Positions 25,125-36,642 of a stretch of DNA of 64,000 nucleotides are shown one piece after another. A program made the position numbers and the translations under genes. The stretch lies in the NCBI GenBank assembly GCA_947247005.1, contig OX365945.1:37192551-37256550 (forward strand), given 5' to 3'. The notes under the pieces were generated by a model. That model ran no database searches and was not told where the DNA came from. It was given only the letters and a program-made list of their open reading frames with translations. Every line of letters starts with the position of its first letter. Positions within the stretch are counted from its first letter, which is position 1. The stretch is from Spisula solida. Taxonomy: Eukaryota; Mollusca; Bivalvia; Venerida; Mactridae.

Positions 25125-25242
25125 ATAAAAATCTGTTCGCGTATTGTGTCGGTGAATAAAACACGGGCAGGAGTTTGGATGAACGAGTGCCCTGGTTTTA
25201 TTCACCGACAAAATACAAGAACAGAGTTTTATTTCGATTCTA
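25125..25242. mobile_element. Hairpin MITE-like element
   Basis: 'TCGGTGAATAAAACACGGGCA' (with upstream GTTCGCGTATTGTG) at about 25137-25171 and 'TGCCCTGGTTTTATTCACCGA' (with downstream CAAAATACAAGAAC) at 25189-25226 form a long imperfect inverted repeat around an approximately 17-base loop. TGCCCTGNTTT also occurs in the dispersed repeat at 25570-25705 and 34530-34667. Confidence 0.65.
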
Positions 25243-25569
25243 AAAACGACAATATCCCGTACTATTTAACTGCGCGCATTCCATTTTCACCCATTTGACA
25301 TTGAACATAATTCCACGCTGAAATTGAGTGGCTTATTAGCTGGTATAATTACCTCCCTCGTTAATGAAAACGACCTTCGTAATTTTCTGAAGGAAATAAC
25401 ACATTTTAAACATTGAAACAATTGTAATAACACGAGTATAGGATATCTATTTCATGAAATGAAAAAAATAAATGAATTGATTATCAGAAGTTTTTATGAA
25501 TCTTAGTATATTGGAGTTTCTAAAAAAAGATGCGTCATAGCTGTAACACTGGATACTCGTGCAACTTGC

Positions 25570-25705
25570 GACTCTTTGAAGTTTTCACTATAAAGTTTAC
25601 GTTCATTCATTCATAAATATGTCACGTGATAAGGGCCGTAAATAGTAACATCCAATTTGACAAGCAAGTTTTATTGCGGTAATAAAACATGCCCTGGTTT
25701 GCTCT
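25570..25705 (+). repeat. Dispersed repeat pair, copy 1
   Basis: About 130 bp including TTTACGTTCATTCATTCATA, 'ATATGTCACGTGATA', 'CGTAAATAGTAAC' and 'TTTTATTGCGGTAATAA(A/T)ACATGCCCTG'. A second copy lies at 34530-34667 in the same orientation. Confidence 0.8.
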
Positions 25706-25882
25706 ATGCGTATATGGATTAATCCGCGGATCGTGTTAGAATAAAGAATACCCAAGCAGGCCAAAAGTTAAAAGTCAAACCTCTGAGACAAACGGGTGTG
25801 AAATAGTAATAACTGTCAAGCTGTCTCAAGTATACACTTACTCCCAACGCAACACCTACAATTTTCATCCTTTCTCAACTAT

Positions 25883-26266
25883 TTATAATGCGATTTGATT
25901 ACAATTTGGCATATTATTAGATACATATTTAACTGATGTTTCTATGATTGTTTTATCAAAATCGATTGATTGTAAGATGAAAATAAATTCAAATGACGAC
26001 CGTAACATTGCATACAAATATATTACAGGTGCCTCACATATTGGTGTATTGCAATAATAAAATACAATTGTCAAATATTCGTGTAATTTTGGTATAGGTA
26101 CTTGTATATCCCATAAACAACCAAACATCGGCATAATGTAGCTATTTAGTATTTGTACATCCAAAATTCTATTAACACTACTATCACTTAAAATTGCCTG
26201 AAATGTGTTCTCATGCCATGATGAATGAATTGCAAAACAAATCTCAAAACGAACCAAATATCTCAC
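25883..26266 (-). CDS. Unrecognised 127-codon open frame with decayed relative
   Basis: An uninterrupted minus-strand frame whose product I do not recognise. It is rich in hydrophobic and aromatic residues and ends ILQSIDFDKTIIETSVKYV plus NNMPNCNQIAL. A decayed relative at about 33855-34030 on the plus strand gives ILQSFDFNKTIMETSVKYA plus INMPNSNQIAL at the same place, so the peptide and the following 3' region (with GGTGTTGCGTTGGGAGT) are shared. The sequence before the first Met ends ..AAATATCAG, which could be a splice acceptor, so this may be a terminal exon. It could be part of a mobile element or a gene family with pseudogenes. No function is proposed. Confidence 0.4.
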   Translation of the reverse strand: MRYLVRFEICFAIHSSWHENTFQAILSDSSVNRILDVQILNSYIMPMFGCLWDIQVPIPKLHEYLTIVFYYCNTPICEAPVIYLYAMLRSSFEFIFILQSIDFDKTIIETSVKYVSNNMPNCNQIAL

Positions 26267-26286
26267 TGATATTTACGCTGTATGTC

Positions 26287-27300
26287 ACTTGACTTGAGGT
26301 CATTTACTGTTTTGGCCCCAAACCGGTAGGTCTGTAGTATTGACAACGACACATCATCGTGAGTACAATAACTCATCTTGATCACTTTGTCCTTGTGTTA
26401 TGTACAACGACACATCATCGGGATTACAATAACTCATCTTGATCACTTTGTCCTTGTGTTATGTACAACGACACATCATCGGGATTACAATAACTCATCT
26501 TGATCACGTTGTCCTTGCGTTATGTACAACGACACATCATCGGGATTACAATAACTCATCTTGATCACGTTGTCCTTGCGTTATGTACAACGACACATTA
26601 GCGTGATTACAATAACTCATCTTGATCACTTTGTCCTTGAACTATGTACAACGACACATCATCGTGAGTACAATAACTCATCTTGATCACTTTGTCCTTG
26701 TGTTATGTACAACGACACATCATCGTGATTACAATAACTCATCTTGATCACGTTGTCATTGCGTTATGTATAACGACACATCATCGTGAGTACAATAACT
26801 CATCTTGATCACTTTGTCCTTGTGCTATGTACAACGACACATCATCGTGAGTACAATAACTCATCTTGATCACTTTGTCTATGCGTTATGTACAACGACA
26901 CATCATCGTGATTACAATAACTCATCTTGATCACTTTGTCCTTGTGTTATATGTACAACGACACATCATCGTGATTACAATAACTCATCTTGATCACTTT
27001 GTCCTTGTGTTATATGTACAACGACACATCATCGTGATTACAATAACTCATCTTGATCACTTTGTCCTTGTGCTATGTACAACGACACATCATCGTGAGT
27101 ACAATAACTCATCTTGATCACTTTGTCTATGCGTTATGTACAACGACACATCATCGTGATTACAATAACTCATCTTGATCACTTTGTCCTTGTGTTATAT
27201 GTACAACGACACATCATCGGGATTACAATAACTCATCTCGAACCACTTGAGGTCATTTCCTGTTTTGGCCCCAAATGGCGGGTCTGAAGTGTGAAACTCG
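26287..27300 (+). repeat. 61-bp tandem satellite with duplicated flanks
   Basis: About 15 copies of a 61-bp unit (some 63) run from 26337 to 27237. Each has TGTACAACGACACATCATCG, 'TACAATAACTCATCTTGATCAC' and 'TTGTCCTTG'. The array is bracketed by two direct copies of 'ACTTGAGGTCATTT(A/C)CTGTTTTGGCCCCAAA' at 26288 and 27246. An open frame across some 63-bp copies is a repeat artefact. Confidence 0.95.
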
Positions 27301-28857
27301 GTCCCAATGTTTGTTTCCATAAAATTTCGGCGGGCTTGACGTTATACAAAGTTGACGACAGTGAATCTTAACAAGGATATTTGTTTCATAATACTTTGTG
27401 TTTATTTAAAGATATGCTTTCAGCTACATAGATTATAGTCTTATATTCTCTGACACGCCAGGATTTCCTCCTGGCAAAACATCCTGTGATTACTGTATCG
27501 TATGGCCCTGTGCCACGTGCATGTTCCAATATAAACACATAATTTATATATTCCAAATCAACTAGGAAATTTTGGAACATCAATTCGCACAGACATCTTA
27601 GTGTTATTTTTGTTTACGTGTAACAAAGTAACTATAACTTTGTTCAAAGGAATTAATGTCTGTGTTAACCATTATATATTTCCAGAATGGTCATATGCTT
27701 ATCCCATATCTTCTTCTACACGGGTCAAACATTCTGGAATTTTAGACATCTGCCTTAAAATGTACATAAACGCCACAAAACATCCTTGGATTTCAGAAGT
27801 TTATGAATTTAAAGGTCACCAATTAATGTTGCATTGAAAAGGTTCACTAGATTGGTAGGGTCTGCACAGTCCCCTACTTGTGACAAATTTTATCACGTTT
27901 ATTTCCTTTTGTTTTAACAATTCAATAATCAAAATAAAAATGTATTTTTTAAATGGAATAATTATTCTGAAACAAACAACTTGAAAAACAATAAGTATAC
28001 ATATAACAATCATTCTTAGAAAACAAAATGTTTTAAAAGGATGCAATTTTGTAATCGAACCATTAATTGTGTAAACTATATAAATGTAGATGAAATCCTT
28101 TTAGTGCCCCCAGTTGACACAACAGCTTTTCATAGACTTTAATATGGGACAGTACCCTAGCAGGAAAACTGGATCTTTACAAACCTTTAGTTACACACAT
28201 TTTTATTCTGATAAAATCTTCAGTGCAGGGCGATACTTTGGCCCAAGTAAATTTGACACTTGAAGAACATTTAGACATTATTATATATTTTTTAATCCAC
28301 TGCAGAAACAACATAAGATTCAGTCATGTTTTTAACAAGTGCAAGATAAATACCACATAACCACTTTCTTCCAATTTTCCTCTCTTATTGAGATAGTAAA
28401 GCTCCCTGTAGCTGAATACACTTACAACCTATTAAATTTCTGGCACGTGCCTACGTTCCCACGCTCTTGGAATGAACGCAACTAATTACAGACGCATTCT
28501 GGATGTACTGATTTTTATAAAACATTGCAAGCATCAAGACGAGAAGTCTGTTTCTTAATGCTGTACCAATATTTTTATAAGAAATCAGTCTGTACCTAGC
28601 CAAATGTGTGTTTGCCCTAGTGTATGTTTTCTTCTGTCACTTTTGTTGGCAATGTGCTACGCCAGTTCACTAAGGCATATGTTTCTTTAAATTAATGCCA
28701 TCCATTTGCAAAACGAATGTTGTAGAATTAGTTTGTCTATGTTTGAGACATGTTCAAACAAAATACGAGATTTTCATACAGAGTATTGTGATTATTGACG
28801 AAACGCGTCGTCTGAAGGGATGAGGATTAAAATGTGTCCATGCGATGATATAAAACT
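27301..28857. other. AT-rich sequence without recognised genes
   Basis: Short open frames (27386-27583 minus, 27601-27837 plus, 27816-28046 minus) show no domain. No repeat was found. Confidence 0.4.
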
Positions 28858-29325
28858 TGTTAGGCTACGCTTTTTTCTAGCTTCGTTTCTAAACCGTATT
28901 ACCCTAATTCACCAATGTCGCGAAAACGGTTGCAAATACTTTTTAAACTACTTAAAATTTGTTTTAATGCAAACAAAGAATAAATTCATACATCGGCGAC
29001 TACTGATTCTCTTTAACTCCTACAAAGCTGTACAACGGAAAAACTGTAATTACAATGAACAAACTATGCAATACACATGGCCTCAATGGAGTCATATCTA
29101 AAGTGTTAGGCTAAGCTCTTTTATAGCTTCGTTTCTAAACCTTACTGTCTCAATTTACCAATGTCTTGCGAATACTGATAAAGTTACTTAAAAATTAGTT
29201 TTAAAGCAAACAAAGAATAAATTGATAAACCAACGACTATTGATTTTTTTTTATTTAATTCCTACAAAGCCGTACAATGGGAAAACTATAATTACAATGA
29301 ACGAATAATGCAATACGCACGGCCT
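28858..29325 (+). repeat. Tandem duplication of ~245 bp
   Basis: Bases 28858-29085 and 29103-29325 are degenerate direct copies. They share 'GTTAGGCTA(C/A)GCT', 'AGCTTCGTTTCTAAACC', 'CAAACAAAGAATAAATT' and 'AATTACAATGAAC(A/G)AA'. Open frames in the first copy are not kept in the second. Confidence 0.8.
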
Positions 29326-29379
29326 CAAGTTATTCAATTGAAAACAGCAAGCCAGCCAATGGAAAGAGAGTGTGTATTC

Positions 29380-30115
29380 CCCGGTCCTATGCGATCTAAT
29401 TCGAATTTAATGCAAATGTTAAAGTTTAGGTACAGGTTTTTTTTTCTTCAAAGTGCATCGATATATAGTTTTGATACTTTGCATACTTGCTCACCATCAT
29501 TAACCCAACTCATACACAGGGGTTGGTAACTCTATCAGCTAAGTGCAAATGTTAAAGTTTAGGTACAAGTTTTTTAACCTCTTATATTTTCAAAGTGCAT
29601 TCACATATTGCTTGGCATACTTGTTCTCATTCATGAATCCAACCCCTACACAGGGGTAGGTAACTCTATCAAGTATTTTGTTGAAATTATGCCCCCTTTT
29701 CGACTTGAAAATGCAAATGTTAAAGTTTAGTTACATATTGTTTAACCTCTAATATCTTCAAAGTGCATTGATATATAACTTTGATACTTTGCGTAATTGC
29801 TCACCATCATGACCCCAACCCCTATATAGGAGTAGATAACTATTCCGCATTTTGTTGAAATTATGCTCCTTTTGGACTTAGAAATGCTTATTTGTTCACC
29901 TTCATGACCCAGAGGACCTACACATGAGTAGGTAACTGTCCTGCATTTTGTCCAAATTATCTCCCTTTTTCGACTTAAAAGCCACAACCTCTACACAGCA
30001 GAGGGTAATGCTGCTGATATGAAGCATTGTGTTTGAATATATAATGATTATACTGTCCTAGCAAGGCACTGTGAATAGTGGAGCGCGCTGTTCGTGGACA
30101 GCTCTTGTTCATCTT
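29380..30115 (+). repeat. 'ACACAGGAGTAGGTAACTC' dispersed element, copy 1
   Basis: Four degenerate units share 'AATGTTAAAGTTTAGGTAC', 'TTCAAAGTGCATT', 'TACACAGGGGTAGGTAACTC' and 'AAATTATGCCCCCTTTT'. The element ends near GGACAGCTCTTGTT. The same family occurs at 30858-31215 and 57003-57222. Confidence 0.75.
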
Positions 30116-30254
30116 TATTGCTTCATAACTTCATAACCATAATTATAGATATTCAAATGAAACATGCTATACTTACTGGTATTGGATACGACAATAAGTA
30201 TAATAAATAAATAAATGATATGTTTTTGACTGATTTCAATACAATATTTCATTA

Positions 30255-30274
30255 CCCCCCCCCCCCCCCCCCCC
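30255..30274. repeat. (C)20 tract
   Basis: Uninterrupted C homopolymer of 20 bases in otherwise AT-rich unique sequence. Similar shorter C runs occur at 44458-44468 and 46780-46790. Confidence 0.95.
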
Positions 30275-30857
30275 TCTTCTGGCATGCTATGGCCCTGCTC
30301 ACGACAGTGATAATTCTAGTTTATTGCTCAAACTAGGTCATTCAGCTGTTTAATAGTGTTGTTGTTTAACTTTTTAGGACTTCAGACAGCTAAATCTAGG
30401 TATTTCAGCCGTTTTACTGTTGAAATTATGTTATTCAGCATGGGCATTCAGCCTTTTGATTGCTGAAACTAGTTCATGCTTTTGACAGCTGCGAATAGGA
30501 CGGATACTTTTCTCGTTCGAGTGTGTGTTGGGCATTGTGCCTTGTATGTTTTTATGTTTTCTGTGCTCGGCTAGTTAAGTTGAGTACTGCCTTCCTTGTC
30601 CGATTTAATATGATATTTTTGTCCCTAAAGTATTCGACGTGCACCAGCATGTTTGCACATCGTTATGTATGTAATGTAGTGTAGGTCGTTTGTAGTAAAC
30701 CCTTCATTAAAACTTCATAAATATCTTGAAATCTGTTCATCTGACCCCGTGTTCACAAATAATTATTTTCAGGATCATACTCTTTTTATTTTCTTTCAAA
30801 TCCAGAAAATATATTTACGACGGGGAAACAATATTTATACCTCTTTAAATTTGTAAG

Positions 30858-31215
30858 TTTTTAGCACCACTATTGGAAGAATAAGGGGAGCAATTGCAGT
30901 CACCCGAGCGTTGGTGTCGGTGTAATGCTAATGTTAAAGTTTAGGTACAACCTCTAATATCTTCATGACCCCAACCCCTACACAGGAGTAGGTAACTCTA
31001 TCAAGCATTTTGTTGACAGTATTCCCCCTTTTCGACTTAGGAATCTATGTTAAAGTTTAGGTACAATTTCAAATAATTTCTAAGTGCATTGACATATTGT
31101 TTTGATACTGTGAAGATTTGTTCACCATAATAACCCCACCCCCTACACAGGAGTGGTAGGTACTTCTTTTCAAGCATGTCACTGAGAATAGTGCAGCGCA
31201 CTTTCCAAGGACAGC
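30858..31215 (+). repeat. 'ACACAGGAGTAGGTAACTC' dispersed element, copy 2
   Basis: Starts TTTTTAGCACCACTATTGG, with AATAAGGGGAGCAATTGCAG shortly after, and ends CAAGGACAGCTCTTGTT. This appears to be the complete element outline: a TTTTAGCNCCACTATT start, about two internal units and a GACAGCTCTTGTTT end. Confidence 0.75.
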
Positions 31216-31406
31216 TCTTGTTTACATAGTTCTAATAATATGGAACTTGATCAATTAAATCTGAGTTTAAAAATGTATAGACATCAGTCTCAAGTAGAAT
31301 AAACACTTCACAAAAAATATACGAAAATCAGAATTGAGCTTAAGCCTGGTCTTGAAAACTGATTCTTTATGAAATTGATGTAATATTATAATTACGTTAT
31401 ATTATA

Positions 31407-32446
31407 CGAGGGTTGATCGGAAAGTTCGTATAATTGTGTTGTGAATCGTGCTGTTTTGCTCATAAGGAATAATAAATAATACCATCACAATCTTCTATGC
31501 ATTATAAAACTCTGTTATAAAAATGAGAAAAATACATCAAACAGTTACATAGTTACGACGATTCCTAAACAGTCACTATGCATAGACGCCGCACACCAGA
31601 AAACTAAACGACGTCACATAACGTCAAACGTAATGTAGGTCCAATGTGTGGAGCACTTTCCCCACGAAGTCACAACGCAAGGCTACAACTGTCTGATTTT
31701 TGGCATACCTAGCTCTTTCGTACAAGAACCCATACATAGCTAAAGAAGATTTCTAGAGCTCGCTGACTATCAGTTTAATGGTTTTACGTCTGTCTATTCG
31801 GATGATTTCGTGCACTTTTCACGTACACACGGAATCACTGTCGATGACAACCTTTCTCTATTGTTGACTTCAATTGTCTTCTGTGTACTTTAAATCGTCT
31901 GTGTTGTTTTGTTGGTAACTGCCGGACTATACACTTTTAAATTATCGCACATTTTCATATATTCATTGGTTTCAGTCAGTATATTTTCATATTTCCACGC
32001 AACATTCTGTAACGCGCCTCAATTCAATGTCACCCGTTGACGTCATGACGCTCTTTCCGTTTTATTATATGTTCACATAATTATAAACACAGTGCTAATT
32101 TGATAGCGAATGTAGTAAACAACATTATATTGTATGGAAATGACCCCATGACGTTGACGTATGATGTGTTATATTTGCGTGAATTTTAGTCACACATAAT
32201 ACTTTAAAAACGGCATTGTTTCAGTAGAAAGAAAAACGAAAAATATAGCAAGTTTGGTGTGCGGCAACCATGTGTAGTAGCGTTGCCAAGGGTGCCGTTA
32301 ATTGTCGCATAAGTTGGTGGATTTTTATTCCGTTCTATATTTCAACTTCAATCATGTTGATCATCCTGATAGTGAAGTTTCTTCAATATATAATTAAAAA
32401 TAAATAATTTATAAGCAAATTATACGAACTTCGCGATCACCCCTCG
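31407..32446. mobile_element. Mariner-like TIR element, non-autonomous
   Basis: The left end CGAGGGTTGATCGGAAAGTT (then CGTATAATT) and the right end AATTATACGAACTTCGCGAT (then CACCCCTCG) are inverted partners about 29 bp long. TA lies directly outside both ends. TA duplication plus a CGAGGG terminus fits mariner/Tc1 elements. The 1.04-kb body contains no usable open frame. Confidence 0.8.
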
Positions 32447-33749
32447 TACAAATCAAATTTCGAGGTTTTCATCATTAATTTTTGAAACTTCTTCTTTGTT
32501 GTATAAAAATACCAACTGTGTTTTAGGGCATGTGACACTATCGTTTTATTTCAAATAAAGATTACGTATCACTAATTTCATAAGACCTATATTTCTGTCG
32601 AATTTTAAAATACCAATGTATTGAATACATGTTTTTTGTAGGAACCATACATAATGTATAATTTTGTCCAAATCCGCGAATTTGTCTGAATTACACAAAC
32701 CTTCCTATTGTTTTGTTTGCCTCTAGACATTACTTTTTGAGCAGTTTAAATGTATCTTATTGTTTAAATGTAATGAATTGTACAATGTCCAGAATGCAAT
32801 GTTGAATTTCAGGCTTTAAGAAAAAGTAACTCATAGAAACAAAGGGAAACAATCCATCAAATCTAGATTCATATGATTCATGAAGAGTTAATTAAGCGAA
32901 AATCGCATGGTTCCTAAGTAAACATTGAGCAGAATGATTGCTTCTATAAAACTAGAGCCCAGTCATGGTCAAATCAAAGTGAATGTTTGTGACAGACTGA
33001 GCACCTCGTTGAACAATGGAATATCTGATGAGTTTTAAATGCACAGCAAACGTTATAGACTATTAAGTGTGTACACTTAATCACACTCTCAACGCATCAC
33101 CTTTATTTTTCATGATTTCTCGACTATAAATAAATGGATATTGTTAAAATGTGGATACAATATACTCGTTGAATGTCTCCTAGAATTTTTATGTAGATCC
33201 GTTCACTGAAAGATAAAAATAAAACCAAATAACGAGCCTCGCTGTAAAACGATAAGTCACAAAACTGACGCCATGTAAAAATACTGCATGACAGAGCACT
33301 GGCTCACATAGCACGTGCACATCAAGCAGTTTTGCATAATCACAACATACGAGGGTTTTCAGCAAAAGCCGCTAACTTTGTCTCCCATTTTAACGCTACG
33401 CATAATTTTCCAGAAAATCTTTCACATGTTATTCATTAGTTATTTTTTTACATATGTGTGATATTGAAATTTCATTTCCTTCTTAACTTTCGTACATTAG
33501 TTGCCGCTATCAACAAAGTCTTCGTATTTCAAGATTATTTAGAATTTGTGGGAACGAGCTGTACAGGCGACTTAATCAGATGACCATCAACCCGGCAAAA
33601 ACTACAAATCAGGTCCGTTCTCGGGAAAGGGGAACCCGTCCCCAGGTATTGATAATAATTAAGAGCTCTCGATGGGGCAGAGGTATAAATATAGCATAAA
33701 AGACATGGAAGGACATACAATATTCTAATTAACAAGGAACAGAATTGTT
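32447..33749. other. AT-rich sequence; third fragment of the 25.9-kb family
   Basis: Bases 33064-33140 (minus) match the 3' flank of the open frame at 25883, sharing 'CTCAACGCATCACC' and 'TTTCTCGACTAT' against 'CCCAACGCAACACC' and 'TTTCTCAACTAT'. Otherwise no gene was recognised. A TACGAGGGTTTT motif at 33350 resembles a mariner end, but no partner was found. Confidence 0.4.
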
Positions 33750-34032
33750 ATTCTTTTATTATTTCATTGTTATAAACTTTTAAGTAAAATTTACACCCAC
33801 CTTTGTAATATTTTTCATGGTGTCTCTTTTTGTGACTTTTCATTTTACAGTGATGATTATTTGAAATTATTTTCATCTTACAATCTTTCGATTTTAATAA
33901 AACAATCATGGAAACATCGGTTAAATATGCATCTATTAATATGCCAAATTCTAACCAAATCGCATTATACATATTTGAGAAATAATGAAAATATAGGTGT
34001 TGCGTTGGGAGTGTGATGAAGTGTATATTGAA
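33750..34032 (+). pseudogene. Decayed relative of the 25883-26266 open frame
   Basis: The plus strand at about 33855-33975 encodes FEIIFILQSFDFNKTIMETS and continues VKYASINMPNSNQIAL. This corresponds to the last ~40 residues of the minus-strand frame at 25883. Stops directly upstream (at about 33850) break the frame. The following GGTGTTGCGTTGGGAGTGTG is shared with the other copies. Confidence 0.65.
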
Positions 34033-34529
34033 GTAAGATAGAACAACACCTTCAATCGTAATTCAATACATTTTGTATAACTTTTAATACTACTGGTCTG
34101 TACATCACAAGAAGCTAAAGAATCACTCGAAAGCTCCCAAATATTCTCAGGGAGATCACCAGAACCCTTTGAAAAGAACTTTCGGACTCTCAGTCGATCC
34201 TTTTTTGTGTCCCCGTGTCTTTATCTTTGTACACGAGACAAACACCATGCGACAAAGTTAAGCGGACCCACAACTCCAATAAGAAGAGCATACCGTAAAT
34301 TGAGACCCACCTGCCATGGTTTACTACGCTCTTGGTATATAGGCCGATACCATCATCAAAATCACGTTCTCCGATTATTCAGAAGACACAACAAGCCATA
34401 TTGTCATATCAGAAAGAACACAAGGGCCAACGGACAGACGTTCCAGTTGAAAGAGGCACCATGCAGCAAACAGAGGTACCAGTCGACAAAAGTGCCAACA
34501 TACAGACGTTCCAGCTGAAAGAGGCACCA
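34033..34529 (+). other. No recognised gene; short direct repeat
   Basis: 'CAGACGTTCCAG(T/C)TGAAAGAGGCACCA' occurs twice, at 34435 and 34502. A 103-codon frame spans it but has no recognisable domain. Confidence 0.4.
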
Positions 34530-34667
34530 CGCACTTTTGAAGTTTTTACTTTAAAGTTTACGTTCATTCATTCATAAATATGTCACGTGATACGGGGCGT
34601 AAATAGTAACTGCCAATTTGATAGGTATATTTTATTGCGGTAATAATACATGCCCTGATTTATATAC
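34530..34667 (+). repeat. Dispersed repeat pair, copy 2
   Basis: Same-orientation copy of 25570-25705. The identity begins at TTTGAAGTTTT and fades after ATGCCCTG. Confidence 0.8.
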
Positions 34668-36640
34668 CATAATGTTTACGGCCGGTCCGATGCTTTAATT
34701 ATCGATAATATGTTAAAGATTTGTATTAAGCAATCGTGAAAAGATTAAAAATGCGTCTTATTAAATCTATTTGACTCCTGCTGGAAACCCCGCCTTCTGT
34801 TTTTGTATTATTGTTATGTTTGATATTTGATTGGTAAATTGACCATCACGTGGTCACCCCGAATGAATCGGAAAATGAAAGAATGAATTAAGGAAGACAG
34901 TCTTCGTGACACCGTCTTAGTGATAGCATAATCTTAGTGACCGTATATTTTATTGACAATGTTCTCAGTGATTTCATGTACACTTCTTTATTACTTGACT
35001 TTGTGAAAGATATTAACTTTGTGAATTAACTTATAATTAATACGTTACTCTGTGGACATTTTTATTATTAACAATACATTAAAATAACATATAAAACGGA
35101 ATTGTGAGATTGTCGTTTATACTTCCTACACATCACCATCATAGTTACGCACGATACCTGCGGAGCCAGTCAGGGCCCCTGTAACATATTTAAAATATCG
35201 AAAATAAACAGCAGATCAACATGATTGTTTGTTTTGTTTTCAAAAGAAAAAGAAACATACACTCAGTCGCAAAAGAAAGTATACATTCTTTTCATCAGAG
35301 GTTAAAAGAAACAAACAAAAGGTTAATATTTACTAAATAGCACAGGCAATCGTCGTATGATATTCACAATAACCTCCCTTCAATAGACTAAACAGTGTTT
35401 ATATACAAGGTCAGGAACTCTGCAAAGACTAAACAACACATGGGTCAAAAACTAGTACTCTACCTAGTTTGCCTTCCATAAATCTGACGAGCCTAACATA
35501 ACATCATACACACAAATAAATTTCATATATGAACATAGTAATGCCGATTTCACTAAAAAACCAATAAATGTGTCACTTGTCATCAAACACACACATAACA
35601 TTTCCCGAACTATTCAGGCCTGAATCGATAAACTGTTTGTCTCCATTCTTTACATACATGTCTAGGTTTATCTTAGCACATACATCCTTTCAAAATATAT
35701 ATTCCTTACACGAAAACAGTAGCCAGTATCCCGGTTTTATTCATCAACATTCATGTACACATTCTGTAAATTTCAATTGGAAGCCATACTTGTTGTTTGG
35801 TTCCCGGTACCTATAATGTGGGTATGCATTAGATTATTAATCTGTATGATGTTGTATTAGGTTGGTCAGATTTAGGAAAGGAATATTTATAAGTGTACTT
35901 GTTTTTAACCCTACTATTGACAGTCAGACAGTACATGTATTCCTTTCTATGATACTTAGTGATAGACTTTGATTTTTTTTCTCTTCTTTAGCAAACGCCA
36001 AATTCCTGTGCTAAATAGTATGTTTATATGAGATTTTAAGATCAATAAATAACATGTCAATAAATGCAATATTACTTAAATATAGTCAACGGTTTGACAC
36101 CTGAAAAATAAACTTCACAAAAATTTTCAAATCGTATACGTGGTTACCTCCCCTTGACCATAATATTATTTCTCGTACATTTACGCTTTGATTTTTCATG
36201 GCTTAATGAACCCCAGTCTTAAATATTGAAGAAAAAAACTCTTGTGGTACAGTCCGTTTCAGATCGCAGTGACGTTTTAGACGAGTCTAAGCCAGTAGGG
36301 AAATCGATATTATCATCATTTTAATTACATATCTTTATGTTATAATACTATACCGAGATAGTCTTTTCGTAATGTGAAATTAGTACCGACGGTAAAGCAC
36401 TAGGCATAGTAGTGAATTATTTTTACTAGTTTTCGTATGGGTTCGAATCGCACTCATGCTAATATTTTTAAATCCTTGATGTTTTATGTTTTTTTTTAAG
36501 TTTATCTCTATTTTTTGCTCTTTTTCAATAGATGTATTTTTTTCTTTTTGTCTTTTGGTTTATCGATTTCATTTTTTACTTTTTATAATTCAAATCATAT
36601 TAAACAAATACAAACATTTACAACAAAGCATTACAAAACA
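34668..36640. other. AT-rich sequence without recognised genes
   Basis: Short open frames only (for example 35568-35816). No structural repeats were recognised. Confidence 0.45.
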
Positions 36641-36642
36641 TT

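Noticed and set aside
26866..27117. 83-codon frame in the 61-bp satellite
   Set aside because: It is open only because three consecutive units are 63 bp long. It is not maintained in the other units.
33350..33380. Mariner end TACGAGGGTTTTCAGC
   Set aside because: No inverted partner was found within several kilobases.
34207..34577. 103- and 81-codon overlapping frames
   Set aside because: Two overlapping frames without recognisable domains cross a 27-bp direct repeat; neither has independent support.
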